15,448 nt of DNA from Nocardioidaceae bacterium. GTDB lineage: Bacteria > Actinomycetota > Actinomycetes > Propionibacteriales > Nocardioidaceae. Positions within the stretch are counted from its first letter, which is position 1; each line of letters starts with the position of its first letter. The translations under genes and the position numbers were made by a program. Below, piece after piece: positions 6,386 to 14,357 of the stretch. The notes below the pieces were generated by a model. That model searched no databases. It was not told the DNA's origin and saw nothing but the letters and a program-made list of their open reading frames with translations. The stretch is taken from NCBI GenBank assembly GCA_013813125.1, contig JACCSH010000315.1:1-15448 (forward strand). Reading direction: 5' to 3'.

Positions 6386-7627
6386 ATGGCCAAGCCGAAA
6401 GTGTTGGGAATCGTGCTCGCGGGTGGCGAGGGGAAGCGGTTGATGCCGTTGACTCTGGATCGGGCCAAGCCCGCCGTCCCCTTCGGTGGGAGCTATCGCC
6501 TCATCGACTTCGCGCTCTCCAACCTGGTGAACGCGGGATTCCTGAGGTTGTGCGTCCTGACGCAGTACAAGTCGCACTCCCTCGACCGCCACATCTCCTT
6601 GACCTGGCGCATGTCCAACCTCCTCGGGAACTACGTGACCCCGGTGCCCGCGCAGCAGCGCCTGGGAAAGCAGTGGTACCAGGGCAGCGCCGACGCCATC
6701 TACCAGTCGATGAACCTGATAGCCGACGAGCGACCCGACATCATCGTGGTGTTCGGCGCCGACCACGTGTACCGAATGGACGCGTCGCAGATGGTGCAGG
6801 AACATATCGAGTCCGGAGCAGGCGTCTCCGTGGCAGGAATCCGCGTACCCCGCGCCGAAGCCGACCAGTTCGGGGTCATTGCGACCGGTGACGACGGCGT
6901 CTCGATCAGAGACTTCATCGAGAAGCCAGCCGATCCACCGGGTTTGGTCGACAGCCCCGATGAGTCCTTCGCCTCGATGGGCAACTATGTCTTCTCGGCT
7001 GATGTGCTGGTGGAAGCGCTCCGCCTCGACGCCGAGAACGACTCTTCACGCCACGACATGGGCGGAGACATCATTCCTTTGCTGGTCGACCGACGGGAGG
7101 CGGCGGTCTACGACTTCAGACGCAACCAGGTCCCGGGCGCCACCCAAAAGGACCGCGACTACTGGCGCGATGTGGGGACCCTGAGCTCCTACCACGAGGC
7201 CCATCTGGACCTGGTGTCCGTCGAACCATTCTTCAACCTGTACAACGCTGACTGGCCAATCTTCACCTCACAGGTACAGCTCCCCGGGGCGAAGTTCGTC
7301 GAGTCCGCCTCTGCCGATGACGCCATCGTGTGCTCGGGCTCGATCGTGTCGGGCGCTGCGATCAGCTCGTCGGTGATCGGCACCAACGTCTACGTCTCCA
7401 CCGCGGCCAGAGTCGACCGAAGCGTTCTGCTGGACAACGTCAGAGTGGGTCGCGGCGCTCGCATCTCCAACGCGATCGTTGACAAGAACGTGGTGGTGCC
7501 CGATTACTTCCGGATCGGGCTCGACCCCGAAGCTGACAGGGCCGCTGGGTTCACTGTCACCGATGAAGCAATTACAGTGCTGGCCAAAGGACAGCTCATC
7601 AGCGGTGCTTACACCGGGACAAGCTGA
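6386..7627 (+). CDS. glgC: glucose-1-phosphate adenylyltransferase (ADP-glucose pyrophosphorylase)
   Basis: Makes ADP-glucose and pyrophosphate from ATP and glucose-1-phosphate, the committed step to glycogen and to GlgA/GlgM products. The 413 residues match the family's length. The nucleotidyltransferase signature [11 protein letters not shown] is at 13-23, with allosteric and substrate residues in the following [20 protein letters not shown] lies at 124-132 and the sugar-phosphate lysine in IEKP at Lys180. The C-terminal third is a left-handed beta-helix with hexapeptide-like repeats (about 305-390) ending in [10 protein letters not shown]. The ATG at 6386 starts conserved sequence. It has no Shine-Dalgarno but has TATGGT 5 bases upstream. 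It is followed after 27 bases by a gamma-glutamyltransferase homologue in the same direction. Confidence 0.96.
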   Translation: MAKPKVLGIVLAGGEGKRLMPLTLDRAKPAVPFGGSYRLIDFALSNLVNAGFLRLCVLTQYKSHSLDRHISLTWRMSNLLGNYVTPVPAQQRLGKQWYQGSADAIYQSMNLIADERPDIIVVFGADHVYRMDASQMVQEHIESGAGVSVAGIRVPRAEADQFGVIATGDDGVSIRDFIEKPADPPGLVDSPDESFASMGNYVFSADVLVEALRLDAENDSSRHDMGGDIIPLLVDRREAAVYDFRRNQVPGATQKDRDYWRDVGTLSSYHEAHLDLVSVEPFFNLYNADWPIFTSQVQLPGAKFVESASADDAIVCSGSIVSGAAISSSVIGTNVYVSTAARVDRSVLLDNVRVGRGARISNAIVDKNVVVPDYFRIGLDPEADRAAGFTVTDEAITVLAKGQLISGAYTGTS

Positions 7628-7654
7628 TCGCACCTCGTAACCAGAACTCGCCTG

Positions 7655-9052
7655 ATGCCTCCTCGTAGCCTGCCCGCCTCCGTAGCCGCCGGGAGCCCCG
7701 TAACCGCCGAGGTCGGGGTCCAGATGCTGCGCGAGGGCGGTTGCGCGGCTGATGCCGCAGTGGCGATGTCGCTCGCCTCGTGTGTCGCCGAAACCGTGTT
7801 CACCGGACTCGGGGGCGGTGGCTACGCCATCTACTACGACGCCGCCACCCGGGCGACCACCTGCCTCGACTTCTTCGTGACTGTCCCAGGGCTGGGTGGG
7901 CGGGGCTCACTCGAGCCCATCGAGATCTCGATCGACTTCGGGGGACAGCTGGTGCAGTACGCCGTCGGAGCCGCAACGGTCGCCGTCCCCGGGGTGCCGG
8001 CTGGACTCGCCGCCCTGCATGAGCGCTGGGGCACCAAGCCCTGGTCAGATCTGGTCGCCCCCGCGATCTCGCACGCTACAGCGGGTGTCTCCTTCACGGT
8101 CGTGCACTCAAAGGTCCTGAAAACGGTGGCCGCTGCGCTCCTCATCAACGAGGGCCGCCAGATCTACGGCTTCGAAGAGTCGGTCCTGCCTGGAGGCGGA
8201 CTCCTGCACCACCCTGGGCTCGACACGGCGCTCAAGGTGTTGGCTGGCGAAGGTCCCGATGCCTTCTACACCGGACGGATCGCGGAAGCCATCGTCGCTG
8301 CCATCGGCGACGAAGGCGACCTGAGCATGGCCGACCTCGCGGCGTACCGTGTGTACGAGACGGCACCCCGCACCGCCGTCGTCGGATCGCACGAGATCTC
8401 TGCGCGAGGCGATGACCTCGACGACCTGCTCGGCACGGCGTCGGCCCTCGCGCTCTCCGATGACCCCGCAGAGCAGGCCGTGTGCCTGGTCGCCGCTCTG
8501 CGCGCGCCGGCCAAGTCGGGCGACACCACCAGCCTCGCCGTGGTCGACGAGTGGGGCAATGCGTGCGCTCTCACCACGAGCCTCGGGTTGTCGTCTGGCG
8601 TATGGCTTCCGAACCTGGGGATTCACCTCAACTCGATGATGGGCGAGGGGGAACTGGTACGTGGCACCGAGACTCCCGGACAGCGGATGGGCTCGATGAT
8701 GTCGCCGCTCGTCGCCGTTGACGATGATGGGCTGGCGCTGGTTGGAGGCGCCGCCGGAGGGAGCCGGATCAGGTCCGCCCTGTTGCAGGTGCTCCTCCAC
8801 GTGCTGCGCTCGGGCATGACCGCGCAAGAGGCGATCGAGGCGCCACGCCTAAACCCCGTGCCCGGCCGGGTACATGTGGAGGACGGCTTTGACGAGCGGG
8901 TTTTGAGCCGGCTGGCCGAAACCGACGAGGTGGTGCAGTGGTCCGCGCTCAACAGCTATTTCGGTGGTGTGGCTGCTATCAGTCGCGGTGGCCCTGGCGC
9001 CGATCCACGCCGCGGGGGGGAGGCCCGGTGGTTGGACGGGCCCTTCTCATAG
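7655..9052 (+). CDS. gamma-glutamyltransferase family protein, short divergent form
   Basis: Ntn-hydrolase of the gamma-glutamyltranspeptidase family. The likely autoprocessing nucleophile is Thr291 in SGDTTSLAVVDEWGNA. The small-subunit blocks PNLGIHLNSMM (319-329) and GGAAGGSRIRSALLQ (364-378) follow, and the large subunit opens with GCAADAAVAMSLASCV. At 465 residues it is clearly shorter than the usual 520-580. There is no signal peptide, so it should be cytoplasmic. The Arg that binds the gamma-glutamyl carboxylate in classical enzymes is replaced by a DFFVTVPG segment (72-79). The PPPSSGG-like stretch near the end of the large subunit is not recognisable (241-265). It may therefore act on a different amide. 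The ATG at 7655 has no ribosome binding site; it is 27 bases after glgC and 10 before the cyclophilin gene. Confidence 0.85.
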   Translation: MPPRSLPASVAAGSPVTAEVGVQMLREGGCAADAAVAMSLASCVAETVFTGLGGGGYAIYYDAATRATTCLDFFVTVPGLGGRGSLEPIEISIDFGGQLVQYAVGAATVAVPGVPAGLAALHERWGTKPWSDLVAPAISHATAGVSFTVVHSKVLKTVAAALLINEGRQIYGFEESVLPGGGLLHHPGLDTALKVLAGEGPDAFYTGRIAEAIVAAIGDEGDLSMADLAAYRVYETAPRTAVVGSHEISARGDDLDDLLGTASALALSDDPAEQAVCLVAALRAPAKSGDTTSLAVVDEWGNACALTTSLGLSSGVWLPNLGIHLNSMMGEGELVRGTETPGQRMGSMMSPLVAVDDDGLALVGGAAGGSRIRSALLQVLLHVLRSGMTAQEAIEAPRLNPVPGRVHVEDGFDERVLSRLAETDEVVQWSALNSYFGGVAAISRGGPGADPRRGGEARWLDGPFS

Positions 9053-9055
9053 GGT
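9050..9055 (+). promoter_or_regulatory. -10-like hexamer before the cyclophilin gene
   Basis: TAGGGT begins on the stop codon of the upstream gene and ends 7 bases before the ATG at 9063. No good -35 is visible. The GGGTGG stretch could instead act as a weak ribosome binding site, so an internal promoter is only possible. Confidence 0.25.
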
Positions 9056-9062
9056 GGCGGCC

Positions 9063-9827
9063 ATGTCCAGTCCCCAGCACCCTCGCCGTTCCGGCTCGAC
9101 CTCGCCCTCCGCACCATCCAGGACGACGACTCCCGTTGTCGTGGCCATCGTCGTCGCGGTTTGCATCGGTGCCGTGGTAGCCATCTCGTTTCTCCTGCGC
9201 GAGGACAGCGACACCCAAGGGGCCGCCGTCGATCGGGCCGGCTCCACGGGCACACCCGGTGACTGTGGCGATGCGGCGCAGCCGCCCGCTGAACCGCAGC
9301 AGTTCGAGGCGGCTCCTGAGCCGGCAAGCGTGGAAGGCAAGAGGGTCGAGGCCGTGCTGGCGACCAACTGTGGCGACGTCACGGTCGAGCTGTACGGCGA
9401 CAAGGCGCCTCAGACCGTTGCGTCCTTCGCCTTCTTGGCCGAAGAGGGGTACTTCGACGACAGCCCATGCCATCGGCTGACGACCGAGAACCTTTTCGTG
9501 TTGCAGTGCGGGGATCCGACCGGAACTGGCCAGGGCGGTCCCGGGTACGTCTTCGGTATCGAGAACGCACCAGCCGACGGCGCCTACCCATCAGGCACGC
9601 TGGCCATGGCACGCACCAGTGACCCGAACTCCAACGGCAGCCAGTTCTTCATCGTCTATGAGGACACCCAGCTCCCTGATCCGAACGGGTACTCGGTCTT
9701 CGGCGAAGTGACCGACGGCATGGACGTCGTGGACTTCGTTGCCGAACAGGGGGTGGCGGGTGGTGCCGGTGACGGGGCACCTGCTCAGCCCCTGAGCATC
9801 CTTGATGTCACCGTCACCGACGAGTGA
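9063..9827 (+). CDS. membrane-anchored cyclophilin-type peptidyl-prolyl cis-trans isomerase
   Basis: Protein of 254 residues. A Ser/Pro/Arg-rich cytoplasmic tail (1-23) precedes one hydrophobic helix (24-45) and a Pro/Ala-rich linker (46-93). The cyclophilin domain runs from about 94 to 253. Active-site landmarks are CHRLT (136-140, Arg138 in place of the catalytic Arg), FVLQCGDPTGTG (145-156) and NSNGSQFFI (189-197). Topology predicts an extracytoplasmic folding domain. Cysteines at 68, 103, 136 and 149 are typical of the actinobacterial group and could form disulfides outside the cell. The ATG at 9063 is chosen over an upstream in-frame GTG (8964) that would lie within the preceding gene. 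The next gene overlaps its stop by four bases. Confidence 0.93.
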   Translation: MSSPQHPRRSGSTSPSAPSRTTTPVVVAIVVAVCIGAVVAISFLLREDSDTQGAAVDRAGSTGTPGDCGDAAQPPAEPQQFEAAPEPASVEGKRVEAVLATNCGDVTVELYGDKAPQTVASFAFLAEEGYFDDSPCHRLTTENLFVLQCGDPTGTGQGGPGYVFGIENAPADGAYPSGTLAMARTSDPNSNGSQFFIVYEDTQLPDPNGYSVFGEVTDGMDVVDFVAEQGVAGGAGDGAPAQPLSILDVTVTDE

Positions 9828-10210
9828 CTCCGGGCGCCATGGCTGCGGTCCGCACTCCCCGCGACGTGGTGGCGTTAGCGGCCCTGTTCTCGACATCGGG
9901 GACGCTGCACTTGGTCAAGCCGCATCTTTTCGAGCCGATCGTGCCGCGGCAGCTTCCTGATAAACGCGCTGTCGTCTACGCCAGCGGAGTGGCTGAGCTG
10001 GCATGCTCCGCCGGGTTGGCCTCCGCGCAAACTCGTAGGGTCGCTGGCCTCGCGAGCGCGGTGCTGTTGGTCGCAGTGTTACCGGCGAACGTCCAGATGG
10101 CCGTCGATGTCTGTCGCTCTCGGGGCCGGCTGGTTCGGGGTCTGGCCTGGCTGAGACTGCCGATGCAACTGCCGATGATTCGCACCGCATGGAGGGCGTG
10201 GCGCTCCTGA
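9824..10210 (+). CDS. DoxX-like small membrane protein
   Basis: Protein of 128 residues with about four hydrophobic segments (roughly 14-30, 47-66, 72-95 and 105-122). It shows the pattern of the DoxX-like group: GTLHLVKPHLFEPIVPRQLP (25-44), YASGVAELACSAGL (52-65), TRRVAGLASAVLLVAVLPANVQMA ending near 93, and RLPMQLPMIR (111-120). No biochemical role is established for this subgroup. The GTG start overlaps the cyclophilin stop (GTGA), a classic sign of translational coupling. An ATG at 9839 is a less likely start. It ends the glgC-led run and meets the methyltransferase gene convergently, 13 bases away. Confidence 0.82.
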   Translation: MTPGAMAAVRTPRDVVALAALFSTSGTLHLVKPHLFEPIVPRQLPDKRAVVYASGVAELACSAGLASAQTRRVAGLASAVLLVAVLPANVQMAVDVCRSRGRLVRGLAWLRLPMQLPMIRTAWRAWRS

Positions 10211-10223
10211 CCGATGATCGTGT

Positions 10224-10838
10224 TCAGGTGTCCTCACGGGGCCGCCGTGACTGCAGAACGGTGTCGAGTGCCACTCCCTGTTCGCTTTGGCGTTGCACGG
10301 TCTCAGCCAGCTCCACCACCAACCCCGTGCCCACCAATCGATGGGCCAGGTCGTCAGGGGCGTAGAGCAGATCCCTGTCCTGGGGGCCGCCGACGCCCTC
10401 GTCCAGGTTGCGTCGGTCGTGCCCGACCACGACGAGGTATCCGCCAGGCTTTACGGCGAGGGCGGCTGAACGCATCAGGTCGCCTCTCTGCTCAGTCGAC
10501 AGGTGAACGTAGCTGATGAGCACCAAATCCGCGGACCTCGGTCGAGGCTTGTCGGCGGTGATGTCCGCCACGCGCCAGATGATCCGGTCGGCTACGCGTG
10601 ACGGCTGCTGTCGCGACAGGGCCTTGGCTCTCTCGATCGCGACAGCGGAGTAGTCGACGCCGATGACCCTCCATCCGAGTCGAGCAAGCCACAGGGCGTT
10701 CCTCCCCTCACCACACGCGAGGTCAAGAGCGTGACCGATCGGCAGGCGCTCACAGAGCCGGCGGACGAACTGGTTCGGCTCGCTTCCCCAGACCAGGTCG
10801 ACCGCTCGGTAACGCTCGTTCCACGCCTCGGAATCCAT
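10224..10838 (-). CDS. class I SAM-dependent methyltransferase
   Basis: Protein of 204 residues with a Rossmann methyltransferase fold. Motif I is ALDLACGEGRNALWLA (37-52), and acidic Asp62 in VIGVDYS ends strand 2 to hold the ribose of SAM. The GRNALWLA wording and the opening WNERY...WGSEPN resemble the TehB/thiopurine-methyltransferase-like group, which includes tellurite-resistance and small-molecule methyltransferases. The substrate is unknown. I chose the ATG at 10838 because the frame upstream reads through the preceding gene's C-terminal coding region without family similarity. There is no Shine-Dalgarno; TACCCT ends 7 bases before the ATG. It lies 40 bases downstream of the PLP enzyme gene on the same strand. 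Confidence 0.88.
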   Translation of the reverse strand: MDSEAWNERYRAVDLVWGSEPNQFVRRLCERLPIGHALDLACGEGRNALWLARLGWRVIGVDYSAVAIERAKALSRQQPSRVADRIIWRVADITADKPRPRSADLVLISYVHLSTEQRGDLMRSAALAVKPGGYLVVVGHDRRNLDEGVGGPQDRDLLYAPDDLAHRLVGTGLVVELAETVQRQSEQGVALDTVLQSRRPREDT

Positions 10839-10845
10839 GCGGGTG

Positions 10846-10851
10846 AGGGTA
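10846..10851 (-). promoter_or_regulatory. -10-like hexamer before the methyltransferase gene
   Basis: Read leftward, TACCCT ends 7 bases before the ATG at 10838, and no Shine-Dalgarno is present. No convincing -35 is visible. This fits the leaderless pattern seen at other starts in the window. Read-through from the PLP enzyme gene is also possible. Confidence 0.3.
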
Positions 10852-10878
10852 TCTCGGGTGCGTCTGCAGCTGACGCGA

Positions 10879-11988
10879 TCAGGCGCTCGTATCGTCTGCG
10901 AGGGGTTCGCCGCAGCAGCCCGTCGACAAGAATTGCTCGAGCACGTCGATATACGGCTGCAGGTCCATTCCCTGCGCCTCGACCCAGTCGTCGTTGTAGT
11001 AGGTGCCTCGATAACGCTCGCCACCGTCGCAGAGCAAGGTCACGACGCTGCCCTGCTCTCCGCTGTCTCGCATCGCCGCGATGAGATGAACAGCCCCCCA
11101 CAACGCTGTGCCGGTCGAACCGCCGACGGAGCGTCCGAGATGAGTGCTGCACCAACGCGCCGCCGCCACCGATGCGGCGTCGGGCACCGTCGCCATCGCA
11201 TCGATAACCGAGGGTTGGAACGACGGCTCGACTCGCGGCCTGCCGATGCCCTCGATGCGCGAACCGATTCCAGTCGTGTGGCTGGGATCGTTGTTCACGT
11301 ACCCCTCGAAGAACGCCGAGTTCTCCGGGTCGACAACACACACCTTGCTGCTGTGACGTTGATAGCGGAGAAATCGGCCGATGGTCGCCGACGTGCCACC
11401 GGTGCCCGCGCCGAGCACGATCCACCTGGGGATGGGGAACCGCTCCAGACGCATCTGGGCGAAGATCGACTCGGCGATGTTGTTGTTGCCTCGCCAGTCA
11501 GTGGCTATGTCCGCATACGTGAACTGGTCCATGAAGTGACCACCGGTCTGCGTGGCGAGCCGACGAGCCTCGGAGTAGATCGCGGCTGGATCATCGACGA
11601 GATGACATTCGCCACCATGGAAGTCGATGACCTCGATCTTCTCGACGGACGTGCCGCGCGGCATGACGGCGATGAACGGCAACCCAAGCAGCGCAGCGAA
11701 GTAGGCCTCCGACACCGCTGACGACCCCGAACTGGCCTCGATGATCGTCGTACCCTCGTCGATCCAGCCGTTGCACAGTCCGTAGAGGAACAGCGACCTG
11801 GCCAACCGATGTTTGAGACTTCCCGTCGGATGCACCGACTCGTCTTTGAGATAGAGGTCGGTGCCCCACTCAACCGGCAGCGGGAACGCGTGCAAATGCG
11901 TGTCAGCCGAGCGGTTGCTGTCGGCCTCGACCAGGCGGATGGCTTCGTTCACCCATTCGCGGTTGGTGCTGTTTCTCGCCTCCCACAC
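10879..11988 (-). CDS. PLP-dependent cysteine synthase family protein, Cds1-like (cysteine desulfhydrase)
   Basis: Fold-type II PLP enzyme of 369 residues. The Schiff-base lysine is Lys59 in [11 protein letters not shown], the substrate loop is EASSGSSA (84-91), and the phosphate-binding loop is [10 protein letters not shown] (193-202). A distinctive C-terminal block, [17 protein letters not shown] (319-335), and the opening REWVNEAIR resemble mycobacterial Cds1 (Rv3684), which breaks cysteine into hydrogen sulfide, pyruvate and ammonia. That activity is inferred here; cysteine synthase remains possible. The GTG at 11988 has GAGGA 7 bases upstream, and family similarity starts soon after it. 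An ATG at 12075 would add 29 poorly conserved residues, reduce the gap to recQ to 38 bases and put recQ promoter elements inside the gene. Confidence 0.88.
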   Translation of the reverse strand: MWEARNSTNREWVNEAIRLVEADSNRSADTHLHAFPLPVEWGTDLYLKDESVHPTGSLKHRLARSLFLYGLCNGWIDEGTTIIEASSGSSAVSEAYFAALLGLPFIAVMPRGTSVEKIEVIDFHGGECHLVDDPAAIYSEARRLATQTGGHFMDQFTYADIATDWRGNNNIAESIFAQMRLERFPIPRWIVLGAGTGGTSATIGRFLRYQRHSSKVCVVDPENSAFFEGYVNNDPSHTTGIGSRIEGIGRPRVEPSFQPSVIDAMATVPDAASVAAARWCSTHLGRSVGGSTGTALWGAVHLIAAMRDSGEQGSVVTLLCDGGERYRGTYYNDDWVEAQGMDLQPYIDVLEQFLSTGCCGEPLADDTSA

Positions 11989-12078
11989 GTCCCGATCCTC
12001 GCATGGCCGCCCAGCCGGTAGAGCGAGACCACGCCGCGCTTGGCCTGCACCGGACTCGCTAGCGTTGACGGGCATGGA

Positions 12079-12108
12079 TTGCCACGGAGCTCATCGCTCT
12101 TGCGATAT
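12079..12108 (+). promoter_or_regulatory. candidate leaderless promoter of the RecQ helicase gene
   Basis: TTGCCA (12079-12084), an 18-base spacer and CGATAT (12103-12108) end 5 bases before the ATG at 12114. There is no Shine-Dalgarno near the start. A second -35-like TTGACG (12065-12070) lies just upstream beside the palindrome CGCTAGCG (12057-12064), but it lacks a matching -10. Confidence 0.35.
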
Positions 12109-12113
12109 CCCGC

Positions 12114-14246
12114 ATGAATGACCTGGAGCCGCACCTCACTCGTGGACAGGCCGTCATCGCTGGCCAGGTGATCGAGGCGATCGCCGGGACGGGTGCTCGG
12201 CTTCGAGCCGATCAGAGCACAGCCGTGGCTGCCCTCGGTCGGCCGGCAGCTCGGGTGCTCGTCGTACAGGCCACGGGCTGGGGCAAGTCGGCGGTCTACT
12301 GGGCCGCCACCGCGGTCAAGCGTGCTGCGGGGGAGGGGCCCACGCTGGTGGTCTCGCCGCTGTTGTCGCTGATGCGCGACCAGATCGAAGCGGCCCGCAA
12401 GGCTGGTCTCCGGGCGGCCACGCTGAACTCCTCTAACCTGTCCGCCTGGAGCGAGATAGAGCACGCGCTGCTGAGCGATGAGGTCGATGTGCTGCTTGTC
12501 TCGCCCGAGCGGTTGGCGAACCCGGGTTTCGGGAAGCGGGTGCTGGAAACCCTGTCGGGCCGACTCGGTCTGGTCGTCGTGGACGAGGCACACGCAGTGT
12601 CGGACTGGGGGCACGACTTCAGGCCCGACTACCGCCGCATCACCGATGTTCTTCAGCGGCTCAACCCTGCGACCGCCGTGCTCGCCACCACCGCGACTGC
12701 GAACGCCCGAGTGACGGCCGACGTCGCTCATCAGCTGGGTGACTCGACGCTGGTGCTGCGAGGACCTCTGGCGCGCAGCAGTCTGGAGCTCAGCGTGACC
12801 GACACGATGAGTCCGCTCGAGAGGTACGCCTGGGTTGTCGAGCATCTGCCCGCCCTGGCCGGGAGCGGCATCGTGTACACCCTCACGGTGGCCGATGCCG
12901 AGCGGTTGACGCGAGTTGTCAGCTCCGTCCACGGAGCACACTGCCAAGTAGCCGCCTACACCGGCGGGCTGGACCGTGATGAGCGCATTCGTCTAGAGGA
13001 TGCGCTGCGCGACAACGCTGTCAAGGCGCTGGTGGCGACATCGGCTCTCGGCATGGGCTATGACAAGCCAGACCTGGGTTTCGTGGTCCACCTGGGAGCC
13101 CCGCCGTCTCCTGTGTCCTATTACCAGCAGGTCGGACGTGCCGGTCGAGGAATCGACCGAGCCCAGGTAGTGCTGCTTCCATCACTCGCCGACGAGAGCG
13201 TGTGGGAGTACTTCGCGACGGCAACGATCCCGAACCCACAACACGTCCACCGCCTGCTTGCAGGGCTGGACGCGAGCGGCGCGGCCGGCGACGAGGCGAG
13301 CCCCGCAACTGTGGCCGCCCTGGAAGCCGAGACCGGCCTGCGCCGCGGTCGGATCGAGCTGATGCTCAAGCAGCTATCGGTCGATGGTGTGGTGGAGCGC
13401 GCTCCGAATGGCTGGGTACGACTGCCCGTGCAGTGGGAGTTCGACGCGGCCCACTATGCCTCCATCGTCGCAACGCGACGCCGAGAGGTCGAGATTATGC
13501 GTCGGTACATCCGAGGCGAGTCATGTCTCATGCAGCTGCTTCAAGAGTCGCTGGATGACGATACGGCGGCTCCCTGCGGCCGCTGCTCGGTCTGCCGCCA
13601 GCGCCTGTCGGCCCCGCTTTCGGCGCGGCCGTCGAGCCAAGGAGTTGCGACCGTCAGTCGGCTGCTGCGGTCGCAGACTCACGAGCTGCCTCCACGCAAG
13701 ATGTGGCCTGGCGGTGAGTTCGGAACCCGCGGTCGTATCCCTGGCCATCTCAGGGCGGAGACCGGGCGGGTCTTGATCTACGCCGACGCCCCGGAGTGGC
13801 GAGAGACGCTTGCTGCACTCTCGGCTGGTGACGAGCAAGCCCTGACTCTCATCTGTGACGCCAGTGTCGACGCACTGAGAAGCTGGCGGGCATCATGGGC
13901 GCGGCGACCGGAGGTGGTTGTCAGTCTGAGCGTCACGGCAAGAATGGCGGGTGCCGCCCATGCAGTGGCCGACCGTCTGGCCGAAGTCGGCAAGCTAGCC
14001 AGGGCTGCGATATCCGTCACTGACGTGCCGCCCGACGTACCTGACCTGAACTCGGGTCAGGAGGCAGCCGAGTGGAGCAAGAACCTCGGGCTCGACTCCG
14101 CTTGCGCCCGGCAGGTGGCCGGCTCAGCGGTCCTGCTCGTCGTGGACGGTTCCGCGAGCTCGTGGCCTGTCACCGTTGCGACGGCCAAGCTACGCGAGGC
14201 CGGCGCAGACCTGGTGCTTCCGCTCCTGCTTCATCAGCAGTTGTGA
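12114..14246 (+). CDS. RecQ-family ATP-dependent DNA helicase with a phosphoribosyltransferase-like C-terminal domain
   Basis: Protein of 710 residues. The helicase core is complete: Walker A ATGWGKS (53-59), DEAH (157-160) with the RecQ aromatic-rich loop WGHDFRPDYR next to it, TTATAN (192-197), and motif VI QQVGRAGRG (338-346). A winged-helix-like stretch (395-440) and a Cys4 zinc site (Cys471, 488, 491, 494, CGRCSVC) follow, so 3'-to-5' duplex unwinding is expected. No HRDC domain is evident. The last ~180 residues instead resemble a phosphoribosyltransferase fold, ending VLLVVDGSASSW...LREAGADLVLPLLL. The PRPP loop has lost its usual second acidic residue and TGxT, so catalysis is unlikely. 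The ATG at 12114 fits the family; no Shine-Dalgarno is present. Likely role is recombinational repair. Confidence 0.92.
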   Translation: MNDLEPHLTRGQAVIAGQVIEAIAGTGARLRADQSTAVAALGRPAARVLVVQATGWGKSAVYWAATAVKRAAGEGPTLVVSPLLSLMRDQIEAARKAGLRAATLNSSNLSAWSEIEHALLSDEVDVLLVSPERLANPGFGKRVLETLSGRLGLVVVDEAHAVSDWGHDFRPDYRRITDVLQRLNPATAVLATTATANARVTADVAHQLGDSTLVLRGPLARSSLELSVTDTMSPLERYAWVVEHLPALAGSGIVYTLTVADAERLTRVVSSVHGAHCQVAAYTGGLDRDERIRLEDALRDNAVKALVATSALGMGYDKPDLGFVVHLGAPPSPVSYYQQVGRAGRGIDRAQVVLLPSLADESVWEYFATATIPNPQHVHRLLAGLDASGAAGDEASPATVAALEAETGLRRGRIELMLKQLSVDGVVERAPNGWVRLPVQWEFDAAHYASIVATRRREVEIMRRYIRGESCLMQLLQESLDDDTAAPCGRCSVCRQRLSAPLSARPSSQGVATVSRLLRSQTHELPPRKMWPGGEFGTRGRIPGHLRAETGRVLIYADAPEWRETLAALSAGDEQALTLICDASVDALRSWRASWARRPEVVVSLSVTARMAGAAHAVADRLAEVGKLARAAISVTDVPPDVPDLNSGQEAAEWSKNLGLDSACARQVAGSAVLLVVDGSASSWPVTVATAKLREAGADLVLPLLLHQQL

Positions 14247-14276
14247 CAGGTGAAGGGGGCGGTTCGCGACGTGTTC

Positions 14277-14318
14277 GGCTTCCACGTGAAGCCTGACGCC
14301 GCTGAATAGAGGCAGCGG
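14277..14318 (+). terminator. tandem hairpins downstream of the RecQ gene
   Basis: Two perfect 6-bp stems follow the stop codon by 30 bases: GGCTTC/GAAGCC with a 5-base loop (14277-14293) and CCGCTG/CAGCGG with an 8-base loop (14299-14318). There is no T-tract, which is common in actinobacterial terminators. They end before the promoter-like sequence of the next gene. Confidence 0.4.
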
Positions 14319-14345
14319 AATTCGTCGCTAGCAGTCCATCCTGGG

Positions 14346-14351
14346 TACGCT
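14346..14351 (+). promoter_or_regulatory. -10-like hexamer before the PAP2 gene
   Basis: TACGCT ends 6 bases before the GTG at 14358. The intervening TCCGGA is too close to the start to be a good ribosome binding site. This matches the leaderless spacing seen at other genes here; the -35 is not recognisable. Confidence 0.3.
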
Positions 14352-14357
14352 TCCGGA

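Noticed and set aside
10837..11721. Open frame of 294 codons antisense to the PLP enzyme
   Set aside because: Arg/Ala/His-rich with no domain pattern; the opposite strand encodes a complete fold-type II PLP enzyme.
11949..12947. Open frame of 332 codons antisense to recQ
   Set aside because: No recognisable motif and composition typical of an antisense shadow; the plus-strand RecQ motifs are unambiguous.
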